A stretch of DNA of 64,000 nt from Phorcus lineatus (GCA_921293015.1 OV121087.1:35137235-35201234), one strand, 5' to 3'. Counted from the first letter of the stretch, positions 48,011 to 60,655 are shown. Program-made: numbers and translations. The notes: generated by a model not told the origin, from the letters alone.

Positions 48011-51000
48011 TGTCAGCTGAACACCAATTAACCTATTCGTATGCAGGAAGTAACCCATTCGAGTGTTACTATTAAAAAAAGAAACATTTCATATCGCAAT
48101 AAAGGTTTTCATCAACAACCATTGAATTAGTGGCTTAGTCCAGAGCAAGAAATAGCTATCAAACAAGCTCATCATTGTATAAACATGGCACCGAAAAAAT
48201 GCTTTTCACAACACCGACACTGTCTCTATTCAGAGTCCTTAAGATTTTCCTTTTAAAAAATCCACAACCTTTGACTAAAGTTGATGATGTTAGTAACTGC
48301 ATTTCGCATTTAGAATGGTTACAAATCTGTCTAAAAGGAATCAGGATAGACGAATGTCAGGGAATCCAATTTGCCTGATTGTATGTGTGTACAGACAGGG
48401 TAGTCGAGAAGGACTTCAAGTGGTCAATAATTAATGAAGCAGCTCATCAGTGTATATTGCCTTCTCTGGTTAGTGATTTAGACTCTCACCTACAAGGGGC
48501 AACTCTTTGATTAGCTCGCAAGAACTAGGATCAGAGGATATGCCAACACCCACAGGAAATATACAGATTCTTTCAAATTCTCAACACCATGTTTGTGCTG
48601 TAATCTAACAAAAAGAATGGAGTTCATGATATTTTAACCTTAACTCCACGTAAAACAGGACTTTAAATGCAAATGTTTGGATATCCAAATCCCATTATTT
48701 CGTTTCTTATATTTAAGAAAATAATCTGTTTCTATAATTACTTTTAAAGAGAAAGGGTGATAGTTGTATCCTGTTGTTTTTACTGAACATTATTTAATTC
48801 ATTTTCAGAAAGCACGTCCGATGCTTATAGGTGATTTATTCAACCAGAAACGTTATTTTCGAAGAAGAAAATATAGCATAAAAGACCTAAACTTACAATG
48901 ATTTTAAAAGTGTTCTTGTGACTGAAGTTTTCGTTTGATAGCTTATTTCAAGATAAACAGAGAAAGCACATTACAGAAGTGAGTTTAACTCCAAAGTCCA
49001 TAGAACTCAGTCCACTTTCAGTTAAAAAGGATTCAGTCAACAAAAAACTGTTTTATGCATTTGGTAGTCTTGGTTCCGAAAACTTTAAAAGTTCCTTGAT
49101 AACAATTTTTATTTTAAGTTTCTTTATGACCTTTTTGATATGAGCCTTTTGAATTGCCATTAAGAACACCTTTTGTATATTCAATGCACCAGGGTCGATT
49201 GTTAAGGTTCCACAACCAAAGTACTGAAGTACTTAAAGCCAGTTTACGAAATATCACTTGTCACCATTTATAGAGAAAGCGAAAGTAGACCATTTGCTTT
49301 GATATTTGGATTTACAATATTTGAACAATGAATCTGAAATTTCATATTCTCAAGTTTCTAATATACATTTGCAAATAATGCTGACATATACATAATTGGA
49401 GGATAGTCACCTTTTGTTGGTCGATCTATGGTCCGATTCTTGTTTAACTAGACAGACTTAACCTCAATATTTCCTTGATTTCGAACATTCGAACATGAAT
49501 CGGCTACGAGATGCACTTTATCAAGGAACATCACGAAAGAAACTTTGAAAAAATTGTAATGATCTTTTTCTGCAACTTGTAAAAACGGATGCAATTGTAA
49601 GAAAATTGTAAAAAAAATAGCTCTGTTTTATCATAAAACCGTGGAAAGTAATATTCGATCCTAGATTATTTTGTAAGTTGCGAATGAACTAACTTGACCA
49701 TGTACTTGAGATGAAGAGATGGTGGAGGGAAGAGTGCATGTATGGCTTAGATTCGGGTCATACTTGACTTAGAATAAGACCATGATTTTGGCGTCTTGAG
49801 ATAGGACTTTTTAAAAACCTGTCCTAATAAGACAACGTAGTTATTATCGTGATAATTCTTAAAGTTACACAGCAATTTTTTTGATAGGCATTCAAGAAGC
49901 TGATGTGATAAGGTGATATATGAATAATCAACTTCTATACTGCTTGAAATGCGACGTTTCTGTGCCGGCAGTAAGACCTTTACCAAGCAAGTGATAAATT
50001 TCATAGAAGCAGGGAGAAGTGCAAAACATGTTCTTATACATTGTTGGCTAGTTGAAATGACGGTGTAAGATTAAATACACAACAATTGTCGTAGGAGAAA
50101 CCCATTTCTATATAAGGTAACAAAGCTTATGAGAAATGAGAGTTCCGTGGAACATAGAATTAAAGGGCATTATTATTCAATGAGGGTCTGATTTTGATCT
50201 GGTATCACCCCCTGAGACCGATACAGAGGGGGTAAATTGGAGACGTAATGTATTGAGGGTGGGTTATTGCCATAACGTATGTCGACTCATCATGTCCCCA
50301 TAACACCCCGGGTATGCGCAGCATCATGGGAAAAATCATCATTTACCGACATATTAATTTCATGGCTTAAATATTACACCAGCGGGTAAGAAAACGTCAG
50401 TATTTAGATTTTAGCGTTTTATAATTTGGGGAACACTTTCTTAACATCTCTGCTAACAAAGACATGTCGTTATTGAGCAGTTACTGGTGGGTTATCGCAC
50501 TATATATCATACGAGGCTGACAGCCCTTCTGCCGAGCTCAGGTGGGCGACTTGATTGCATTAGCGCCTCAAACCTCAGGTGTCGGACCTATTTAAGGTAA
50601 AAAATATCCCCGCGCTCCCCAACAAGGGATGACGACACAACAGGTGGTCCTTGGTATGACTGCAAACGGTTCCGCAATATCAATAACTATACAGCGTGGA
50701 GGGCGTCTGAATGAGTGATCTTATGTGTATGACAATAAAGTGTTTGAATATGCTATATGATACGTACAGCGAGCCGCGGTTTACTAAGTGCTTGGATTCG
50801 GGTTTCTCGCTTGTTTCTTCTGTTCCAGTGACAACGCCTCGTATGCTTCGGTTCACGGCTTATGTGCATTTTCAACGATCATAGCTTCATAATGCAAAAT
50901 AAACCAGGAGCTTAATTTTACATTATTATTTATTGAAAACACAATTTAATATCAGCTTACATTTACCAAAATAAGGAAGCCTGATTGCACATTATGTCCA

Positions 51001-53340
51001 TAATCGACCCTTCAAAAAAGGAAGTTCTCCTAATTGAGGGTGTTTTTTTCTGCAGGTGAGACTTGAAGGTGAAATGCGAATCAACACTGAGGGGAGGTAA
51101 ATTAAATTACTTTTTAATTGAAAAACATGACAATTGACTCGAAAGCATAAGGTAAAGCACCAAAAAATTGCACTAACGTCGTTCATGGTGTAGGGAGTAA
51201 TACACTATAACTTCTTTTACAACCACATCGGGAGTATACAACCAACGCTGTTTGTCAAGGATTCAACCAAGTTTCACATAGCTAGTTCAGTGACAATATA
51301 ATGATAGAAAATCGCGATTTTAGTCGAGAACCAGACAATGATGCGTGTCAATTAATCAAAGTATAATTTTAAAAAACGTATATAGAGGAGACACAAAAAT
51401 AGATTCGAGTTAACTTGTTTTCATGTCAAATTGACGTTTGCTTTTGGTCTCTGCGCATATATGAGTCTCTTTTCAATTCTCATTGAAAACTAGAAACTAT
51501 CATATATCTGCCATTCGTTGATCAATATATGCCATAGTTTTAATTGGTTTCATCATATTTAGTATTGAGGAACATATCAAGGCCAAATTAAATGTCATGA
51601 AAAACACGTGTGCGTTTACGTCCACGTGTGCGTTTACGTTTCTACCTCACTTGACAATAAAAAATTGATAGTGATGAAAGAAACTGATATATTCTATGTA
51701 TGGGTGAACATTTTAATGTTTGGTCAGTGATTATGAAAGTAAAACATTTTTAAAAGAATTTTAAAATCAGATATCAGGTTTCGACAACTAGGGATGGTGA
51801 AAGCAGTTCGAGGATTTCATCTTTTCCCATACGTTTTGGGATTAATAGGTGAACGTCTTTATCCATGGAAACGGATTATTAATGAATATTTTATCTCTTG
51901 TCAAGCACAAGCAAAACATTATTTGCGCTCGTAATAAAATATCCATAAAACACGAAGATGTTTAACTACAAGGTAAAAGAAACAAAATATGAAAAATACT
52001 GCAAACAGGAAGACTATAATTAGGTGCACTCCACGCCAATGAATGTTAATTCAGTGATATAGCAGCGCTCCTAACATATTGACTGTATATTTAGAATATG
52101 AAAACATATATGTGTTTATAAATGGAAAAGTTATTAGGAAAGTATGGTGGAGGAAAGACTTGATTGAGAAGACACAGACTTTGAGGCACGTATGATACAA
52201 CCCGTATCTCCCTTCATCTCGCATAGGTTTTGTAAATAAATAACTGTTTTGGAAACATTCGGGCAGCGCCGCTCAAAGGGAACGATGTTTATCACGTCGA
52301 GTTCGGACGAAGCGCTCTGCATAATGGCGAAGGCATTTATCGCCGTTTAGCAACCGCTGCATTTCGTCCAGGCGTTATGCTTACACAGATGCATTGGATA
52401 TAGATACAAGTTGTCAAAATATATATCAGTTTTCTGACGGAATGACATGTCTTGTTTATTTTGAATAAACATATTCCCGCGGGGAGATATCTATCGTGTA
52501 TGTTGCAATATGGCGCTAATCAGAACGTGCAGATTCCCGCCATTAATAAACCGTTACGACAGAAAAAAATCCCGCGATAACTAGCTCTTCTTGGGGAATA
52601 TTATCACATATTGCCGGCAGCTCGTTAAATACTAACATCAACGATAAGATGGGATAACTTTTTAGCGAATTATCGAATATTATGTGAAGGAAATGTTTAA
52701 AAGCGTCGTATGGAAATTAAAAAACTTTTTTTCGAAAGGTTTCGGTTTTGCTTCGCTAAAAGACAAGCGATAAATTGCTCGGTAGATCATAGGACGGTGC
52801 TAAAGATACTAACGTGGTTGTACGGTCCGTATCAAAGGGATATTATTGCATTATCAGCAGATAGTGGGAGTATCAGCCTTGATGAAGTTATGAGAGCAGT
52901 TAGCGACACGCTTTGCATTAGAATGTACTCGCAACGTAACTCTCGATTTATAGGCGTCTGTAACAGGCTTCTGGATGTCGGTATCTGTTTTATTGGCTAG
53001 CTTTTCTGTAACACACGTTTAGGACTTTATGACTAGAATTTAACGTCTTTATCGCGTTATCAGTAACTTCTTTCATAATTGATTTGGCACATATATTTTG
53101 TTTTGTATGCAGATTTCTTTTTGAATTATTGTTTTCATTACCACCTTCAATCTATATGCCTGTTCAGGGAGAATGGTTCTTTTACTGTTTCTTTAAATAC
53201 AGACTGATAAATATAAAACTTTAAAAAATATGTTTTATTAATACCTGTTTTGCCAAGTAATTTTAGCTTTTTTCTACTCTTATTACATGATTTCCTGTGA
53301 ACATCGTATGGTTTCCGTGGAATATACATTATATGCTCTG
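46950..53340. other. intergenic DNA, no gene seen
   Basis: No coding region is supported. It includes an (AGT)n microsatellite at 47960-48010, an 18-bp tandem duplication around CACGTGTGCGTTTACGT at about 51606-51641, and three GC-richer complex blocks (47220-47680, 50450-50720, 52240-52640) that could be regulatory. A fragment at 49925-50005 shares GAAATGCGACGTTTCTGTG and ACCAAGCAAG with the fold-back family at 2.5 kb. Confidence 0.45.
47960..48010. repeat. (AGT)n microsatellite
   Basis: About 17 uninterrupted trinucleotide units. The open frame spanning it on the minus strand is a run of threonine codons and not a gene. Confidence 0.96.
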
Positions 53341-53346
53341 GGTCTT

Positions 53347-53426
53347 GTTCCACAAATCACTTACAACTGATTGTAGCCAATGCTAAAGAATGAGCTCGAG
53401 ATTATTCTCCAACTTCTTTGTGGAAC
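53347..53426. repeat. 80-bp inverted-repeat element
   Basis: The ends GTTCCACAAA and TTTGTGGAAC are perfect 10-bp inverted repeats. The general form resembles short palindromic elements such as those at 31.2 kb (GTTGCACAAAA ends), but the interior pairs poorly. Low-confidence MITE-like remnant. Confidence 0.4.
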
Positions 53427-54310
53427 GGCACCCTGGATGTTATCACTACTCAAAGAGTAGGGTCCAAGATACTCTGTTCAGAGTCCGTTGAAAGAACCAA
53501 TGAACATACGTCATGAATTGACGTCACATTGTTGACGACTGGCTCATCGCCACGACCTATGACATTGACTTCTCTGTCACATTTTCACAACTACTATATC
53601 TAACACAAGGAATGAGGGGGAAATATATATCATCAGAAGTGATTCTTAAAATTCTATTGACAAAGTTACTTGGTTATGACTATAATTTGATAACAATAAT
53701 AACAATTGTCGCATCCATTTGTTTCACGTCCTTCAGATGCACTATTAGCAGAAGACTTACAAAAAAAAGACATGAAGCTAAGATTTGTTCGTGATGTCGA
53801 GAAATGCTCTTTGATGAAATCAATTGAGTAATTGCGATTCTTGTTATTCAAACGTTCATTTGATGATTACATAACAAATCACGATTACAATTCAATTAGT
53901 CTTGTCTCTAAACTATCATTTGAACGAAAATGATGTGAAAATAAACAAAGTGTTTAAATATGTTTTTATGTATATACTGTATATTATTTATCCCCCACAA
54001 TACATGTAATAACATCATCAACGCCTTGTTCGTGCATACCAGTCCAGTGTAGAACACGAGACCAGAGTCCACCATCTGAATAAATCATATCATGGTATGA
54101 AACCAGTCACGCCAGTGCATCTATCATGAATTTATTAACAGCAGAAATAGTATCTGCAAACACTCTCATTACCACGTCTGTCTTTTACATCGCGCTTGAA
54201 TGAACACGCGACAAATAGACCCTCGCGTCTCATCCCTCATAAGACAGGGAGGGTCCCCCCTCTCCAACCCGTCGCTCAAAGCAGAAGGAATCAATCCCCC
54301 GAAAGTCACC

Positions 54311-54660
54311 GCTCAAACCGGCTTATGTATGACCCCACTTGCATCATTGCCCTCACAGTCAACGATACAACGACGATCTTCTCTCTTCAAAACGTCCCTC
54401 AAATCGGCTTATCTTTGACTCTTAATTACAACACTGTCCAGGCAATCAATGATAGAACGACACCCCTTCAAATGGTGCTCAAACCAGCTTATGCTTTCCT
54501 CCAGTTTCCAGCAAATTCAGCATACTCAACGATACAATTACAGTTTCCCGTCTAAACACCTTCAAACCTCCCGTCTCCAATACCCCCAACCTCCCCCACC
54601 CCCATTATTACACCCTGCCCCAACGTCGATCCAAACAGCTTATGTTCGCCCCCTGCTTGT
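54311..54660. repeat. degenerate C-rich tandem repeat
   Basis: The phrase CTCAAACCGGCTTATG or a close variant occurs at about 54311, 54397, 54478 and 54630, giving intervals of 86, 81 and about 150 bp. The strand is strongly pyrimidine-biased, which explains the several long overlapping open frames here; none has coding features. Confidence 0.65.
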
Positions 54661-54982
54661 TGCAATATCCCGGCAATTAATGCGTATGTTTAGCAATCAG
54701 CGAGCGTGGCTGTATCTAGTCACTTGGATCAGAAGTTAATACGAAACGAATAAAACTTGTAATTTGTCGGCACAGGAGCTTTCTGGGATAATGGCGTATA
54801 GTCGTTGTTTTAGAAGTAATTGTAATTGATGTGTTTCTGTTACAAAATATTACGTATTAGATGAATGTTGGTGAACGATGGTTGAGTTTAACCCTTCACC
54901 TGCTATGTTTAAATTATACAGAGAATCCTTACTTCCCGATGATAAGGTGTGAATATAATAAATCTAGCAATCCTATTTTTCC

Positions 54983-55444
54983 CATTCTCTCCGCACAGAG
55001 GTAGCTCCGATACAGCATCTGTTCTAAAACGACCTTTACTCTGGCTTTACATGTTATCCATGCATGCGGTGTTTCCCCTGGCAGCAAAATATTGCAGCTT
55101 AAACTAACTTGCAATATTTCAGCCAATGAAAACACCGCATGCATGGATAACATATTTGTTTTCACACGGGAATATGCACTGGTGCAGTCGCTATACGGCA
55201 AAAGTGTTCTGTAAAGAAGATTCAAAGTCCAAATTGCATATTCGAAAAAGATGTAGCTTTCCGAAAGCATGCGGAAATAACTGAGGCGTTTCGAATGATA
55301 ACTTTTGAAACGGTGTCGCTGATTGCACAACTAAATTTGATTGCATCCAATCAGGCTTCTATATTTCTAGACCGAAAAACGTTCGTATTAGGAAAGAGGT
55401 TGTATAACAATTTATGACGGAGCTACCTCTGTTCGGAGTTAATG
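54983..55444. mobile_element. MITE-like element, family A copy 2 with internal palindrome
   Basis: A 462-bp copy of the element at 3244-3702, starting CATTCTCTCC and ending GGAGTTAATG, with the same inverted GTAGCTCCGTCAT ends. Unlike the other copies it carries a perfect 24-bp inverted repeat: 55051-55074 (ATGTTATCCATGCATGCGGT and four more bases) pairs with 55130-55153. The right arm is ancestral, since it is present in all copies; the left arm replaces unrelated sequence found in the others. The 9-bp flanks match at 5 of 9 positions. Confidence 0.75.
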
Positions 55445-56182
55445 ATTTTGTTCATAAATATCTAGTGAATGCGTCAGTGGAGCAATTCAAGTTATCTCAT
55501 TCTTTGGAACTGTCTTCAAATGGAATGGTCATGGATCTTTTAACCTACCTAAAACAGTTTTCAATCATGGTACAATCTGTGAGAGGAAATGTCAAACATC
55601 TAAGTATCTTTTTACACGGGTTTATCTCAACAGTGATATGCCATATCATTCACTCTTCATCGGATGAATGGTACAATTTACATGAAGGAAAATAATCAAC
55701 AAAGGAAAATTAAAAATTTCAGACCCAAGGTTTTAATTGACCAATCAGTAATAACGTAGTAAAACTATAATGTTGAAAATTAGGATGGTACTTAACATTA
55801 TATTTCAGTCTTTGAGTCACATTTCCACCCTTTGAATAAACAGCTTCTAGTATTTACTCTCCATCTTCAATCCTCATTTCATCATAAACAGAACTTGTCA
55901 CACAACGTTCATGTCAATTCAACTGATAACGCAAATGTACAAGCGAGCACACCTCAAATACCCAAGCCTCCCACAAAAAAGACACCCCAGATTAGCAAAA
56001 GACGCATGTATGGTACTGGTATTAAGTTGAATGAAACTGTCAGTTTCGGATATTTGACATTTGCTAAGTTTTCAAGTTATAGTTGATTTTTGCATTGAGT
56101 ATAGTGCGGGTTGAAAACATTCTACCCATCAAATATACCCGATCTTACGCATAATTTTTTAACTGCCTTCATTGATTTTTTA

Positions 56183-56807
56183 TATACAACCGGACAAAAG
56201 TTAGGAAAGCCCCATTTCTCAAAACTACAATGTCATGCTGTGGAAATATTTGCATGTAAAACCTAAATTTTGTGACAAATTTCTAAAAAGAAAAAGATTT
56301 CCTGTTTACATGTAAAGAGATTACGACTTAAGTTCCTCTGGTACTGATGTTTTACCAAAAATGTCTACGGTTCCTGTGCCGACACTACGTCATGAAATCA
56401 AGGTTGTAAATGTCAAAAACAACATTATTGTTACCTAGTTGACCCTCACAAATCATATTATCTTTTATCATGCCCCGTTTGAAGTTTCATACTCCTTTAA
56501 CCAGTGAATTATGGTAAAAGATGGTTACTAAAAAAAAGTTCAGTTTACTTGATAGAGTTTACTTTTCCACATTACTACAACCCATATTAGCTCTCATTTC
56601 TGAGTATAACTTAACCTTGTTTTTGAAAACGAAAATACCTGAATTTTTTTTTAAATATTCAAAAGTAGTGAAACGTTATCAGAATAGATTCTTCCTTGTT
56701 AAACTGACAGAAATGATTTTATCATGAAAATATTTTGGAATTGTAGTCTTCTGACGACTCTTGCTGATTAGAAACGAGGTGGTGCTAAACTTTTGGACGG
56801 GTGTATA
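56183..56807. mobile_element. possible Tc1/mariner-like non-autonomous element
   Basis: TATACAACCGGACAAAAGTT at the left and AACTTTTGGACGGGTGTATA at the right are imperfect inverted repeats with a CGGACAAAAGTT core of the kind seen at Tc1/mariner ends, and each end adjoins TA. A second right-end-like phrase (AAGTTTTGGACGGGTGCATA) lies near 56928-56947. The 600-bp interior has no transposase-like frame. I class it as a tentative MITE remnant. Confidence 0.4.
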
Positions 56808-56999
56808 TTTTTATATTTTTGTGTAAAATATGAAAATTAAGATTTATATGAGTTTAATCTCCAAAATGCAAATCTAGATAACATGGTTGAGATAGCAATT
56901 CAAGTTTGACGAAGATAGTCTGTAAGTTTTGGACGGGTGCATATTTTATATATTTTTTATGGAAGACATGAAAAACTAAAACTAAATTTCAGATCTGGT

Positions 57000-58360
57000 C
57001 TTATCTTCCAAGGACACATCTATTAACCGTGGTGGAAATATGTACCAACTTTGGTGAACGTGGCTGTACAGTTTGAGAAATTTGCTACGAACAAAAGGGT
57101 TGCTCAGAGAATCACTGCTTGATTCAAGTTTCCATGGAAATTGTCAAAAATGACAATCATATTTTGGTCTAACCCTTAAAAGCACATCAACAGATCATGG
57201 TGACCATTTGTGTCAAGTGCGATTAAGATAGGATAGATATTGCTTGTATAATATGCAAGAAAGGACTTGTATTGTAGATGAATTGGAAAGTTAGTTTATG
57301 TTTTATAAAACTTATTTATCGTTATATAAATAAATCATTTCAAAATGACAGCAATACTCAATATTCGTCCCATCCATAACGCCCTCAAATTAATGACATA
57401 AAAACACCCACCATATAAATATAAAACAAACCAAATTAAAGTGATTTAATGCATCGGCATCTGCGGTCAACTATCTGAAAGAAATTGAGCAGTTTATTCT
57501 GATGCTTCGGGTCGCATGTACTCAATGCAAGTTGCAGAAGCTAAATCACTTTTTCTATCAATTTCCTTAAGGCACCCTCCTCTTTTCTCAAACGCTTTCC
57601 GCAGCTCCAATGTTTGCTTTCTAACACAACTCAAAGAAATCTGACGGCTCCAAATTGATTCCGTAAAAAAATCGATGCGTCCGTTACGTCACTGTTACAA
57701 AAACTGTCAACCGTAGTTATCACGTGACCTTTGTGACATGCGCAGTTGACCCTGTTGACAGCGTGAAGGGTTCTGGAATAAACACACTGGGTGTCTTTCA
57801 TAATGGCCTTAGGCCTTGGATTCGTTAGCTTGATCTGGAATTTGGTCCTCGTTTGAATCCGCTTGAAGAACCTGATTATTCCTCCCTTCTCTTCACGACC
57901 ATGATACCGAAATATATCGATACTTGTATTGATATGAGCATCAATGAGGTTCATAAGCTCCATATTTAGACTCATCTTCGATTGTGTCTTTGAGACTCAT
58001 CTACAATTGTGTCTTTGAAAAGTATTTAGAAGTTGCATTGATATGTAAAACATGATTCTCTGGAAAGGAGCTTCTATGGTAGGAGAATTTGCCACTCCTT
58101 CACCACGTGAAATGTCACATTCAACCCAGTGAAGCTCAGTTTTCGAATCACCTCGCATCTTCATAAAAAAATTCGTTTTAAATATTTACCCGGCAAAATA
58201 GATAAAGTAGTTTTAACCAGCTGACTACTTATCAAGGTTAGACTTTGTTGTAGTATAAAACACTATCTATCTTAAGTTTAAACTTATGTCAATCATTTAG
58301 TCGCCTCCTTGCTACGATGTACCCATGACATCTCAGGTAACTTGATGTTTGCAAATTACA
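57000..58360. other. intergenic DNA between elements, no gene seen
   Basis: The longest open frame (114 codons, minus strand, 57631-57975) starts and ends without exon or promoter context and resembles no family I recognise. A short tandem duplication (TTGTGTCTTTGA phrase) lies near 57985-58018. Confidence 0.4.
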
Positions 58361-58388
58361 TTACATTACATTACAGATACGTTGATAC

Positions 58389-58835
58389 CATTCTCTCCCC
58401 ATACACGAAGCTCCGTCATTAATGCCTATGAAACCTCTGTTCTAATACGAGCTTGTGTCTAGCTTCCGGCAGATTCCCCTAGCGGCAAAAGATTGCAACA
58501 TAAATTACCTTGCAATATTTTAGCCAATGAAAACACCGCATGTATGGTTAACATATATCTTGTTACATAGGCCTATGCATTGATGTAGTCCCTAGATGAG
58601 GCGATTGTGTTCAGCAAAGGAGACTCAAAGTTCAAAATGCACATTAGTTAAGCTTTCCGAAAGCATATATAGATAACTGAGGCGTTTTGAATGATAACTT
58701 TTGAAACGGCATCGCTGATTGCACCACTATCTTATTCGCATCCAATAAGGTTTCTACATGATAGACCGGGAAACGCTCGTATTAGGACAGAGGATGTATA
58801 GGAATTTATGACGGAGCTACCGACGGGAGAGAAGG
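58389..58835. mobile_element. MITE-like element, family A copy 3
   Basis: A 447-bp copy starting CATTCTCTCC and ending GGAGAGAAGG. The interior matches the other two copies in order (AGCTCCGTCATTAATGCC, CTTGCAATATTTTAGCCAAT, ACTTTTGAAACGG). The 9-bp flanks CGTTGATAC and CGTCAATAC agree at 7 of 9 positions, the clearest target-duplication signal among the three copies. A 9-bp duplication with long terminal inverted repeats would fit a Mutator-like family, but this is inferred. Confidence 0.78.
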
Positions 58836-59561
58836 CGTCAATACATGTAGATGACCAAACTGTTGGGATGCGACTGTGGATGGCTAACAAGTGTGACCTT
58901 TTAGATCAGTAAGGCAGTTTATTTCAGTACATTTGTAACCAACCATAAGAGAACTGAACTCTTCACTCCCAAAGCTACTTTCTAACACCTATTGCAGCGC
59001 ATTTTCATAATAGAATACTTCAGACAATAACATTTAAGTCGATTTCCCTAATGCAGAGAATCATAAACATTATCAGACTGATGTGATCTATGTAAAAAAT
59101 TAAATTGATAAATGAGTAAATGTTTGTGTACAATTTTCATTTAATAAAGCTTTACACCTTTATCACTGAAATTATTTATTTTATGAATCATAACCTTTTA
59201 AAACCAGATTTCCTTTCTGCGAAATTCGATGTTGAGCGTCAAGCCAAGCTGATTCATCAGCGAGAGTTTTGTTAGATCACTTCGGGTGAAACAAAGACAC
59301 TTCTTGTTGTCCAGTTGACAACTATAATAAATAATTCACAACTTTTTGTCATTTCCACCTTGGGCGATGTACAGTGGCAGCGAGGAACCGACTCCATTAT
59401 CTCTTGATCAATCAGGTAAACTGTGTAGCTAAAATATTGATATCGTAGTTGGTTGAATATCGCCAGATGCATAGATTTGCATTTATATTGATAAAAATGG
59501 GCGCTTTATATTTATGGTTATAACTAAAAATCTTGATATCGTAGTTGGTTAAATATCGCAA

Positions 59562-60230
59562 GGTGAGGTGAGGTGAGATGCGATGAAGTGAGGTGAGGTG
59601 AGGTGAGGTGAGATAAGGTGAGGTGAGTTGAGTTGAGTTGAGGTGAGGTGAGATGAGATGAGGTGAGGTGAGGTGAGGTGAGATTAGATGAGATGAGATG
59701 AGGTGAGGTGAGGTGAGATGAGATGAGATGAGGTGAAGTGAGATGAGATGAGATGAGGAGAGATGAGATGAGGTGAGGTGAGATGAGATGAGGTGAGGTG
59801 AGGTGAGGTGAGATTAGATGAGATGAGGTGAGATGAGATGAGAAGAGGTGAAGTGAGTTAAGATGAGGTGAGATGAGATGAGATGAGGTGAAGTAAGATG
59901 AGATGAGGTGAGATGAGATGAGATGAGTTGAGATGAGATGAGGTGAAGTGAGATGAGATGAGATGAGGTGAAGTGAGATGAGATGAGGTGAGGTGAGATA
60001 GGATGAGATGAGGTGAGGTGAGATGAGGTGTAGTGAGATGAGATGAGATGAGATGAGATGAGATGAGGTGAGGGGAGGTGAGTTGAGTTGAGTTGAGATG
60101 AGGTTAAGTGTGATGAGATGAGATGAAATGAGATATGAGGTGAGATGAGGTGAGATGAGATGAGAAGAGGTGAGGTGAGTAAAGATGAGGTGAAGTGAGA
60201 TGAGATGAGGTGAGGTGAGGTGAGGTGAGT
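59562..60230. repeat. 670-bp pentanucleotide array, (TGAGG/TGAGA)n
   Basis: About 130 tandem 5-bp units, mostly TGAGG, TGAGA and TGAAG, run without break into the 3' end of an inverted SINE at 60231. On the minus strand this is (CTCAC/CTCAT)n, the same motif as the short tail ACCTCACCTCACC of the complete SINE at 63.7 kb. I infer that the array is that tail, expanded. The long open frame here on the minus strand (59814-60353) follows only from the stop-free repeat. Confidence 0.93.
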
Positions 60231-60352
60231 AAGGGTTAACGCCGCTTTTAAGAGGTTTTCACTTATATCGTGGCTGCTTGCATTATTGCAGGAGAATGCC
60301 CGCAACACCATCGTGGCTATGTAGTGCGGTGAAACCTGCGAGCATCGGCTCA
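60231..60352 (-). mobile_element. 5'-truncated tRNA-derived SINE, minus orientation
   Basis: The reverse complement matches the 3' half of the SINE at 63457: AGCCGATGCTCGCAGGTTTC, then CATAGCCAC, GGTGTTGCGGGC, GATATAAGTGAAA and AAAGCGGCGTTA. The tRNA-like head with the pol III boxes is absent, typical of incomplete reverse transcription. Its tail continues into the pentanucleotide array on its left. Confidence 0.85.
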
Positions 60353-60387
60353 TATGGGCTAATATCTTATATGTGTAATTGTAGTAA

Positions 60388-60655
60388 ATTTTGGCTTATT
60401 TTCAATTTCTCGGACCCAGGGTTCCCTTTCGTTTAATAACGATTTAAACTAAAATTGAAATATTTCACAGCATAACGAAACGCGTGGATATCTGTATGCT
60501 TTTGCGACACAGGCCATCGAGATTTTGTTTTCAAAATAAATACGCCTACAAAATTAAAAGGAACAATGACTACGGCCAAGGAACAGATAAGTTGAAACAT
60601 CAAGAACCTTATGAAATCATGAAAACTATATCTCAGAAGCTGTGATTTACTAAAT
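60388..60655 (-). repeat. 270-bp dispersed segment, copy 1, with open reading frame
   Basis: This segment is about 90 per cent identical to 63026-63295 and lies in the same orientation. On the minus strand it is open and reads a hydrophobic stretch (FLMFQLICSLAVVIVPFNFV), a polar loop (KTKSRWPVSQKHTDIH) and YAVKYFNFSLNRY before a stop at about 60433. That order recalls transmembrane helices 6 and 7 of a G-protein-coupled receptor (xxPF, then YxNFSLN), but the resemblance is weak, and it could be coincidence. It may be a transposed pseudogene fragment or an unclassified transposon piece. Confidence 0.55.

Noticed and set aside
47867-48058. Threonine-rich minus-strand frame
   Set aside because: It is the (AGT)n microsatellite read on the other strand.
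54196-54739. Overlapping + strand frames of 119, 72 and 96 codons
   Set aside because: They lie in a pyrimidine-biased degenerate tandem repeat that is depleted in stops. All three are open together, which points to composition rather than coding.
57631-57975. 114-codon minus-strand frame
   Set aside because: No recognisable domain, no strong start context and no splice signals. Length alone is not convincing in 64 kb.
59814-60353. Long minus-strand open frame (179 codons) rich in S, H, L and T
   Set aside because: It is a translation of the pentanucleotide array and the SINE 3' end. A stop-free 5-bp repeat gives long open frames in any genome.
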